A stretch of DNA of 7,209 nucleotides from JAZNGX01 sp045576675 (lineage in GTDB: Bacteria > Bacillota > Clostridia > Monoglobales > Firm-18): assembly GCA_045576675.1 (NCBI GenBank), contig JAZNGX010000103.1:1-7209 (forward strand), read 5' to 3'. Within the stretch, counting starts at the first letter, position 1. The number at the start of each line of letters is the position of its first letter. The notes beneath the pieces are model-generated. The model was not told the DNA's origin and did no database searches. It saw only the letters and a program-made list of their open reading frames with translations. This document shows positions 1 to 5,013 of this stretch, in pieces. The translations under genes were made by a program, and so were the position numbers.

Positions 1-2
1 CG

Positions 3-233
3 TTTGCTAAGCTTGACCAGACAGGTGTTGGTAAGTTAATGGAAATGTCAATTAAACTTGGTAAGCCCGTTAACCCGAACCTACACATCGGTATCTGCGG
101 CGAGCACGGCGGTGACCCTGTATCAGTTGAATTCTGTCATAATATCGGTCTTAACTATGTATCATGCTCACCGTTCAGAGTTCCGATTGCACGTCTTGCT
201 GCTGCACAGGCTGCAATTAAAGATATGAAATAA
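3..233 (+). CDS. ppdK: Pyruvate, phosphate dikinase, C-terminal end (partial, 5' end outside window)
   Basis: The last 76 residues of pyruvate phosphate dikinase, a cytosolic enzyme interconverting ATP, pyruvate and phosphate with AMP, PEP and pyrophosphate; in anaerobic clostridia it often works in the glycolytic direction. The frame is open from base 3, so an apparent ATG at 39 is internal. Visible motifs are GICGEHGGDP (around 90-119), SVEFCH, and YVSCSPFRVPIARLAAAQAA; the Cys at 165-167 in SCSPFRVP corresponds to the general acid/base Cys of the PEP/pyruvate-binding barrel (Cys831 in the Clostridium symbiosum enzyme, from memory). The C-terminus ends shortly after AAAQAAIKDMK, as is normal, so this end is intact. 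PEP-synthase and enzyme I of the PTS share the fold, but the SCSPFRVPIARLAAAQA block is typical of PPDK. Confidence 0.96.
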   Translation, partial: FAKLDQTGVGKLMEMSIKLGKPVNPNLHIGICGEHGGDPVSVEFCHNIGLNYVSCSPFRVPIARLAAAQAAIKDMK

Positions 234-250
234 TTTCATATGATAAATAT

Positions 251-277
251 AAAGGACTTGCGTTTCGCAAGTCCTTT
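251..277 (+). terminator. Rho-independent terminator of ppdK
   Basis: A perfect 12-bp inverted repeat (251-262 with 266-277) with a TTT loop, whose descending arm ends in a run of five T. It lies 17 bp after the ppdK stop codon. The A-rich ascending arm would also give some U-tract on the other strand, but no minus-strand gene needs it here. Confidence 0.93.
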
Positions 278-413
278 TTGTATATAATTTGCTTTTAATT
301 AATGTTGGTGATTTTAATTATGTCGCCAATTTGGCAATCCAAAGCAACACAGATTTTAAGCAATAAATTTGTTCGAGCAATTATAACACCTTAGATAAGA
401 ATTTTAGTACAGT

Positions 414-455
414 TTGAAAAACATATGCATTATAAAAGCTTTGTATTAATATAAT
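414..455 (+). promoter_or_regulatory. Possible promoter region for the SleC-like cluster
   Basis: The 200-bp gap between the ppdK terminator and the ATG at 479 must hold the promoter of the spore-lysis-like cluster, but no classical -35/-10 pair stands out. A consensus TATAAT sits at 450-455 without a good -35 at 17 bp, and its start site would fall almost on the ribosome binding site (464-470). A TTGAAA at 414-419 has no well-placed -10. CATTATA at 428-434 fits the -10 pattern CATNHTA of the forespore factors sigma F/G, but the -35 side (GTACA, 407-411) is weak. The region is listed because a promoter is expected here; the exact element is unsure. Confidence 0.3.
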
Positions 456-478
456 TGTAGAAAAGAGAGGTGTTTTAA

Positions 479-871
479 ATGGCAACAGAGGGTGGTTTTA
501 CCGCGAGAGTTTTTACTTCGGAGGCACGTATTCCTATTCCCGATGCTTTTGTTACAGTTACAAAGAAAAACGATAGCGGAAAAAGCGAGCTTGTGGCATA
601 TCTTGTTACAGACAGAAACGGTCTTACAAAGAGCTTTATGCTTCCTGCTCCCGATATTAACAATTCACTTTCGCCCGGTGATAACGGCAGTTCATTTGCA
701 AGCTATGATGTGAATGTTTATCATCCGCTTTTTTATACAACAGATGTGCGTAACGTTCAGGTTTTTGACGGAAATTCGTCAACATTGCCGTTCGAGCTTG
801 TTCCAATTCCTGAAGATAAAAATCCTGCAAGCAAGGTAGAACGTGTGGATATCACTCCGCAAAATCTTTAG
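479..871 (+). CDS. SleC pre-region-like beta-sandwich protein (130 aa)
   Basis: A small soluble protein without signal peptide or membrane segment. The pattern G-F-T-A-R-V-F-T-S, PIPDAFVTV (about residues 20-28), LVTDRNGLT (around 42-50), MLPAPD, a Tyr-rich strand, and a closing FELVPIPED matches the transthyretin/carboxypeptidase-regulatory-like beta-sandwich that, as I recall, forms the N-terminal pre-region of clostridial SleC-type cortex-lytic proteins (about 110 residues in C. perfringens SleC). Here it is a free-standing gene directly before the SpoIID-domain gene. The start has AGAGAGG at 464-470, 8 bp upstream. The stop codon TAG (869-871) is embedded in the ribosome binding site of the next gene, so the two are surely co-transcribed and probably translationally coupled. 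Inferred role: partner, folding aid or inhibitor of the downstream lytic protein, or an envelope structural piece. No catalytic residues are apparent. Confidence 0.75.
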   Translation: MATEGGFTARVFTSEARIPIPDAFVTVTKKNDSGKSELVAYLVTDRNGLTKSFMLPAPDINNSLSPGDNGSSFASYDVNVYHPLFYTTDVRNVQVFDGNSSTLPFELVPIPEDKNPASKVERVDITPQNL

Positions 872-876
872 GAGGT
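870..876 (+). promoter_or_regulatory. Strong ribosome binding site overlapping a stop codon
   Basis: AGGAGGT, a near-perfect Shine-Dalgarno sequence, 6 bp before the ATG at 883. Its first two bases are the last two of the TAG stop of the upstream gene, so ribosomes finishing the first gene sit on the initiation site of the second. This fixes the 883 start. Confidence 0.85.
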
Positions 877-882
877 GCTTAT

Positions 883-2331
883 ATGCCGCCGATAGTTTAT
901 CCGTACATTCCTAAAACAATAACTGTGCATCTTGGTGCACCTGACAGCAACGCTCAAAATGTAACGGTCAATTTCCCCGATTACATTAAAAATGTTGCGT
1001 CAAGTGAAATATATCCCACGTGGGATGAGGCTGCTATCCTTGCTAATATCTATGCACAGCTAAGCTTTGCGCTAAACAGAGTTTTTACTGAGTTTTATAT
1101 AGCACAGGGGTACGATTTTAATATTACAAACAACACTGCATACGACCAGAAATTTATTTATGGCAGAAATATTTTTGATAATATTGACAGACTTGTTGAT
1201 GAGGTTTTTGACAGCTATTTAAGACGAATGGGCACCATTGAGCCTATTGCTGCAAAATACTGCAACGGCACTACTGTTACCTGTGAGGGGCTTTCTCAAT
1301 GGGGAAGTCAGCAGCTTGCACAGCAGGGACTGAATGCAATCCAGATTGTGAGAAACTATTATGGTGAGGATGTGGAGCTTGTAACAGATGTTGAAATTCG
1401 CGGGATAATGCAGTCGTATCCCGGTGAGCCTGTTGAGTTTGGTGATTCAGGCAGTGCAGTAACAACAATTCAGGTTTCGTTAAATCAGATTTCGCAGGAT
1501 TATCCGTCTATCCCTAAAATTCCCGAGGTGGATGGGATTTTCGGAACAGCCACTGAAAATGCAGTGCGGCGTTTTCAGGAGATTTTCAATCTGACACCGG
1601 ACGGGGTTGTTGGCAAAACAACCTGGTATAAGCTTGTTTATCTGTACACGGGTATATTACGGCTTTCAGAGCTTGACAGCGAGGGGCATAGGCTTTATGC
1701 TCAAAGCCTTGAATACCCCGATGCGATTTCTATCGGAAACAGTGGCGAAAAGGTGTCTCAGCTGCAGTACATACTTGATGTGCTTGCGTTGTTTTATCCT
1801 GAAATCCCTGCAGTTGAGCAGGATGGGTATTTCGGCGACGGCACAAGAAACGCAGTTGTGCAGATGCAAAAGGTGTTTGGCTTGCCTGAAACGGGTGTCG
1901 TGGATAAGGTCACGTGGGACGTTATGTACAACGCATTCAAAGGAGCTGTGGATTCAACCGCATCTGAAAGTGACAAGTTTTTGCCAAAGCTGTATCCGTA
2001 TCCGGGAACAGAGCTTCGCCTAGATTCGCGCGGCAACGATGTTCGCCTTTTACAGGTGTATATCAATCAATTTGCAAGGAATTATTCAGGGGTTGATTTG
2101 ATTCCCGTAACAGGCGTGTTTTCTGCAGTGACACAAAACGCAGTACGTCAGGTGCAGGCGTTTTTGGGGCTACCTGTTGACGGGATTGTGGGCAGACAAA
2201 CGTGGGATGCTATGACAAGTCAACTGCGTATACTTTATGCACAGACAAATAATCTGCCACTGCAAAATTCAGGTATGACCTTAAGAGAGGGTATGGCAGA
2301 CAGCGAAGGAGGAACAGTAAATGAGCAATAG
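883..2331 (+). CDS. SpoIID/SleC-like spore cortex-lytic protein with three peptidoglycan-binding repeats
   Basis: 482 aa, no signal peptide. Residues about 1-170 are a SpoIID/SleC-type domain: DYIKNVASSEIYPTW (33-47) aligns with the VxxSEMPxxW block of SpoIID, making Glu42 the likely catalytic acid of a lytic transglycosylase, and GLSQWGSQQLAQQG (136-149) matches the SpoIID GMSQWGA block. Cys127 and Cys134 lie where C. difficile SpoIID is reported to bind zinc. Three PG_binding_1 repeats follow (about 177-255, 275-354, 369-450), each with a DGxFGxxTxxAV-type helix and a GLPxxGxV...TW ending. A 30-residue linker ends the protein. The family depolymerises glycan strands of spore cortex or septal peptidoglycan. 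Classical SleC has one PGB domain and carries its pre-region in the same chain; here that part is the gene upstream. SpoIID itself has a membrane anchor, so SleC-like is the better name. Confidence 0.85.
   Translation: MPPIVYPYIPKTITVHLGAPDSNAQNVTVNFPDYIKNVASSEIYPTWDEAAILANIYAQLSFALNRVFTEFYIAQGYDFNITNNTAYDQKFIYGRNIFDNIDRLVDEVFDSYLRRMGTIEPIAAKYCNGTTVTCEGLSQWGSQQLAQQGLNAIQIVRNYYGEDVELVTDVEIRGIMQSYPGEPVEFGDSGSAVTTIQVSLNQISQDYPSIPKIPEVDGIFGTATENAVRRFQEIFNLTPDGVVGKTTWYKLVYLYTGILRLSELDSEGHRLYAQSLEYPDAISIGNSGEKVSQLQYILDVLALFYPEIPAVEQDGYFGDGTRNAVVQMQKVFGLPETGVVDKVTWDVMYNAFKGAVDSTASESDKFLPKLYPYPGTELRLDSRGNDVRLLQVYINQFARNYSGVDLIPVTGVFSAVTQNAVRQVQAFLGLPVDGIVGRQTWDAMTSQLRILYAQTNNLPLQNSGMTLREGMADSEGGTVNEQ
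1876..1895 (+). repeat. 20-bp exact repeat, copy 1 (encodes GLPETG in PGB repeat 2)
   Basis: Identical over 20 bases to 2474-2493 in the next gene and over 14 bases to 2756-2769. It encodes the FGLPETG turn of the PG_binding_1 fold. Bases just outside differ, so this looks like a conserved remnant of module duplication within the cluster and not a mobile repeat. Confidence 0.8.
2306..2313 (+). promoter_or_regulatory. Ribosome binding site inside the upstream coding region
   Basis: AAGGAGGA, 7 bp before the ATG at 2321 and within the last codons of the SleC-like gene. It supports the overlapping start of the 202-aa protein over later in-frame starts. Confidence 0.85.
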
Positions 2332-2929
2332 AACAGATAATAATCAGCCGATAAGAAACCTGCAACGAGCATTACGAAGGCTGGCAAGGGTAAATGAAAA
2401 CCTGCCAAACGTTTTGGTGGATGGTCAGTTCGGCAACCAAACGACTGCGGCGGTGTCGGCATTTCAAAATCAATTTGGCTTGCCTGAAACGGGCGAGGCT
2501 GACAGGGCAACCTATGACAGAGTAATGGAAGAATATATAAAGTTGCTTGAAACACACACTGAGGCAAAAACGCTGGATGCATTTCCGTCACCTTTTTTTA
2601 CTGTCGGTGCAGAGGATAACAACGAAATTGTGTATGTTATTCAGGCAATAGTGGCAGGGCTTGCAAACAGATTTCAAAACATAAAGCTTGCAGGTGTTAC
2701 AGGTGTATATGACAGTGAAACTGCCGATGCAGTAAGGGAAATTCAAAGAATAAGCGGCTTGCCTGAAACAGGCATAGTAGATAAAGCAACGTGGGATGCA
2801 ATGGCGGCACTTTACGAGGCTAATATTTCAAAAAGCAGAATAAACCCATTTGACCCCGACAGTGAGGTAATAATACGCAGACACAAGGTGCTTTACGCGC
2901 CGTTTAATAATGACGATTATCGACTTTGA
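2321..2929 (+). CDS. Two-module peptidoglycan-binding protein (202 aa)
   Basis: Made almost wholly of two PG_binding_1 (three-helix) modules with no catalytic domain, signal peptide or membrane segment. Module A (about residues 8-71) has DGQFGNQTTAAVSAFQ and FGLPETGEADRATYD; it lacks the usual N-terminal proline/glycine-rich lead-in. Module B (about 86-165) has VTGVYDSETADAV and SGLPETGIVDKATWD. A basic, hydrophilic tail of some 37 residues follows. The start overlaps the 3' end of the SleC-like gene by 11 bp in a different frame, which points to tight co-translation. The modules resemble those of the upstream protein closely, including a 20-bp identical DNA stretch, so this gene probably arose by duplication or by fission of a longer five-module protein. 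Likely role, by inference: binds cortex or cell-wall peptidoglycan beside the lytic enzyme. Confidence 0.82.
   Translation: MSNRTDNNQPIRNLQRALRRLARVNENLPNVLVDGQFGNQTTAAVSAFQNQFGLPETGEADRATYDRVMEEYIKLLETHTEAKTLDAFPSPFFTVGAEDNNEIVYVIQAIVAGLANRFQNIKLAGVTGVYDSETADAVREIQRISGLPETGIVDKATWDAMAALYEANISKSRINPFDPDSEVIIRRHKVLYAPFNNDDYRL
2474..2493 (+). repeat. 20-bp exact repeat, copy 2 (GLPETG of PGB module A)
   Basis: Identical to 1876-1895 in the preceding gene; encodes the same FGLPETG turn with the same codons. Confidence 0.8.
2756..2769 (+). repeat. 14-bp partial copy of the same repeat (GLPETG of PGB module B)
   Basis: GGCTTGCCTGAAAC, shared with both longer copies; the next base diverges. It encodes the equivalent GLPET residues of the second module of the 202-aa protein. 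Confidence 0.7.
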
Positions 2930-2934
2930 ATCAC

Positions 2935-2970
2935 AGGATGTAAAAAATTCGTTTGGATTTTTTACATCCT
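2935..2970 (+). terminator. Terminator of the SleC-like cluster, possibly bidirectional
   Basis: A perfect 14-bp inverted repeat (2935-2948 with 2957-2970), extendable by a GU and a CG pair to leave a GTTT loop. It begins 5 bp after the stop codon at 2929. Only a short T-run (TTTAAT) follows, but the upper stem is an A6/T6 block. It separates the spore-like cluster from the next operon. Confidence 0.85.
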
Positions 2971-2976
2971 TTAATA

Positions 2977-3006
2977 TTGCAATTATATACTTATATGTGA
3001 TAAAAT
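2977..3006 (+). promoter_or_regulatory. Sigma-A-like promoter of the glycosyltransferase/SLH operon
   Basis: TTGCAA (2977-2982), an 18-bp spacer, and TAAAAT (3001-3006) preceded by TG one base away (extended -10, TGATAAAAT). Expected transcription start is about 3013, leaving a short leader with the ribosome binding site GAAGGA at 3022-3027, 8 bp before the ATG at 3036. It lies directly after the preceding terminator, which fits an independent transcription unit. Confidence 0.65.
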
Positions 3007-3035
3007 AGAAAAAATACTGCAGAAGGATTAAAAAA

Positions 3036-4310
3036 ATGAAAAAAGTGTTACTTATTCCGGCTGTGCTGATAAGTCTGTGGCTTGTATTTGTGTTGTTGCT
3101 CACAGGTGCTAATGCAATACCAAAATCGGCTGTAAGCAAAAACATAGAAAAAAGTGCAAGGTATTATGACAATCAGTATATGTTCCGTCAGATGACAAAG
3201 GATGAAAATTCTACAATTGTTCATAATTATGCGGATATTGTGTGGCTTAACATTATTTATTGTTCCGACAATGAAACCCCCTTTGAATCGGCAGTTAAAG
3301 CAGATTTTTACGAGGGGACCGAGCTTTATAAGTCGCAAAGCCTTACCGAAGTGATTAATAAAGGCTATAAGCCTAACAAATCCTATTCAAGATACTGGCA
3401 CGGTGCCACTGTTTTTATAAAGCCGATGCTTGTTTTATTTGATATTCACGGGATCAGGCTTGTGAATATTGTGTTGTGTCTGCTTTGTGTTGCGGTGCTG
3501 AGCTTTATTTGCATAAGAAAAAAGCTGTATGCCCCTTTTTTAGGATATGTTCTTTCACATTTGTTGTGCTTTACGTATATAATTCCGCTTTGTATGGAGT
3601 ATATGCCTGTGTTTGTGCTGATGCATTTATTTACGGTTTTTGTGATTTTAAAAGGCTATAAGCTAAATGGCATAGATTTTGCGGCAATGTTTGCAGGCTT
3701 TGGTGCAATAACCTGTTACCTTGATTTTCTTACCAATGAAATATTAACGCTTTTTGTGCCTCTTGCCTTTGCGCTGTGGCTTAGCGGTGAAGCAAAGCGG
3801 TTTAAAGCTTTGTTTGTTGCATCTGTGTCATGGTTTGTTGGATATGCTCTTACGTGGGGTGTAAAATGGCTTTTGTGCCTTTTGGTTGCAGGCAGTGAAA
3901 GCTTTATGCTTGCAGTAACTGACGGTGCCTATCGTATGGCAGGTGCTGTGCCTGATATGCAATACAATCAGGTTTTAAGTGCAGTATTAATGAATATCAA
4001 CAGAATTTTTCCGTTTAACTTTTTAAAAAGCAACAGTGCAGTGCTGTTTTTTGCAATTGTATTTGTGGCAGTTGTTTTTTGTTGGTGGTATATGTTCAGA
4101 AAAAACAATGGCGAGCTTTCGCTTTCGTGCTGCTTGTTTGTGATTGCACTGATGCCTTATGCACGATATGCAGTTTTAAGCAACCATTCGTGTCTGCATC
4201 CGTTCTTCACATTCCGAACACAAATGATAACGGTTATGGCAATTACAATGGCATTGGCTGCCTGCACAGATAAAAAGCGGCTGCCGTTTTTAAAAAAGAG
4301 GAGGCGATAA
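3036..4310 (+). CDS. Polytopic membrane protein, GT-C glycosyltransferase-like (424 aa)
   Basis: I do not recognise a named family. The protein begins with a hydrophobic segment (residues 4-24), then a polar, probably extracytoplasmic region of about 115 residues containing YSRYWHGATVFIKPML, then about eight or nine further membrane segments (roughly 144-161, 166-186, 188-205, 212-232, 235-250, 258-285, 335-355, 362-380, 392-410) and a basic KKRLPFLKKRRR tail that should be cytoplasmic. One helix followed by a large outer loop and many helices is the layout of GT-C enzymes that use polyprenyl-phosphate sugars, and the next gene encodes a GT2 of the kind that makes such donors. CYLDFLTNE and NHSCLHPFFTFRTQ look like conserved functional patches. 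Alternatives are a polymer export or flippase-like protein. The function is inference; the membrane topology is visible. Confidence 0.7.
   Translation: MKKVLLIPAVLISLWLVFVLLLTGANAIPKSAVSKNIEKSARYYDNQYMFRQMTKDENSTIVHNYADIVWLNIIYCSDNETPFESAVKADFYEGTELYKSQSLTEVINKGYKPNKSYSRYWHGATVFIKPMLVLFDIHGIRLVNIVLCLLCVAVLSFICIRKKLYAPFLGYVLSHLLCFTYIIPLCMEYMPVFVLMHLFTVFVILKGYKLNGIDFAAMFAGFGAITCYLDFLTNEILTLFVPLAFALWLSGEAKRFKALFVASVSWFVGYALTWGVKWLLCLLVAGSESFMLAVTDGAYRMAGAVPDMQYNQVLSAVLMNINRIFPFNFLKSNSAVLFFAIVFVAVVFCWWYMFRKNNGELSLSCCLFVIALMPYARYAVLSNHSCLHPFFTFRTQMITVMAITMALAACTDKKRLPFLKKRRR
4298..4304 (+). promoter_or_regulatory. Ribosome binding site with long spacing
   Basis: GAGGAGG within the Arg-rich 3' end of the membrane-protein gene, 12 bp before the ATG at 4317. 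The spacing is longer than usual, but no other start codon lies nearer and the protein alignment (LTVLMPCLDEE close to the N-terminus) supports 4317. Confidence 0.65.
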
Positions 4311-4316
4311 GCATTT

Positions 4317-5009
4317 ATGGAAAATATTGAGCTTACAGTGCTTATGCCATGCCTTGACGAAGAAAAAACAATTGCAAATTGTATAAAACAGGCAAAATCC
4401 TTTATTGAAAGAAACAATATCCGTGCCGAAATCCTTGTTGCAGATAACGGAAGCACAGACAGCTCTGTAAAAATTGCTGCTGCCGAGGGCGCAAGAGTTG
4501 TAACTGAACAAAGAAAAGGATATGGATATGCATTAAGAAAAGGAATTGAATGTGCATATGGCGAATATATAATTATGGGTGATTGTGACGAAAGCTATGA
4601 TTTTTTAAATCTTGAAGAGTTTTTAATGCATTTGCGTTCAGGAGCATCACTTGTTATGGGAAACCGCTTTGCTGGCGGTTTTGAAAAAGGTGCTATGCCT
4701 TTTTCACACAGATACATAGGCGTGCCGTTTTTGTCACTGCTTGGCAGAATGGTATTTAAAACAGATGTTGTAGATTTTCACAGTGGTCTGCGTGCTATAC
4801 GCCGCAGTGATTTTGAAAAAATTGAGTTCACATCACAGGGTATGGAATTTGCAACTGAAATGGTAGCAAAGGCAGCAAAGCACGGCTTAACAATCGCACA
4901 GGTTCCAATAAGATTAAAGTGCGACGGCAGGGGCGGTGCAAAATCACATTTGCGTACAGTGCGTGACGGATTCCGCCACGTATGGTATATTGTAAACAAA
5001 AGGAGATGA
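4317..5009 (+). CDS. Family 2 glycosyltransferase, polyprenyl-phosphate sugar synthase type (230 aa)
   Basis: A GT-A fold enzyme of the dolichol-phosphate mannose/glucose synthase-like group, expected to transfer a sugar from a nucleotide donor to a polyprenyl phosphate at the cytoplasmic membrane face. Motifs: LTVLMPCLDEEKTI (6-19), VADNGSTDSS with Asp43 for nucleotide binding, the metal-binding DxD as Asp89-Cys90-Asp91 in GDCDESYDF, MGNRF (114-118), DFHSGLRA (about 153-160), and GMEFATEM (from 175). The usual HCGLR Cys is Ser here. Many relatives carry C-terminal membrane helices (about 350-400 aa); this one stops just after RDGFRHVWYIV, so it is a soluble or peripheral catalytic unit. It starts 6 bp after the membrane-protein gene, and its stop codon lies just behind the ribosome binding site (AGGAG, 5001-5005) of the SLH gene, so all three should be co-expressed. 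The sugar cannot be read from the sequence. Confidence 0.88.
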   Translation: MENIELTVLMPCLDEEKTIANCIKQAKSFIERNNIRAEILVADNGSTDSSVKIAAAEGARVVTEQRKGYGYALRKGIECAYGEYIIMGDCDESYDFLNLEEFLMHLRSGASLVMGNRFAGGFEKGAMPFSHRYIGVPFLSLLGRMVFKTDVVDFHSGLRAIRRSDFEKIEFTSQGMEFATEMVAKAAKHGLTIAQVPIRLKCDGRGGAKSHLRTVRDGFRHVWYIVNKRR

Positions 5010-5013
5010 TTTT

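Noticed and set aside
39..233. A separate 64-aa protein starting at the ATG at 39
   Set aside because: The same frame is open from base 3 with clear PPDK sequence before the ATG, so it is an internal Met of the truncated ppdK gene.
1607..2023. 138-aa open frame inside the SleC-like gene
   Set aside because: Its protein has no domain pattern, is rich in Cys/Leu/Arg as expected for a shadow frame, and the overlapping frame encodes clear PGB repeats.
2235..2591. 118-aa minus-strand open frame across the gene overlap
   Set aside because: It lies antisense to two well-supported genes, has no ribosome binding site or recognisable product, and its length is as expected by chance.
1411..2929. Phage endolysin or lysis cassette (many PGB modules)
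   Set aside because: There is no holin, amidase, lysozyme or other phage gene nearby, and the catalytic part is of SpoIID/SleC type, which points to spores.
2828..3145. 105-aa minus-strand open frame spanning the terminator and promoter region
   Set aside because: It would have to read through the perfect hairpin at 2935-2970 and is composed of low-complexity Ile/Phe/Tyr residues from AT-rich sequence.
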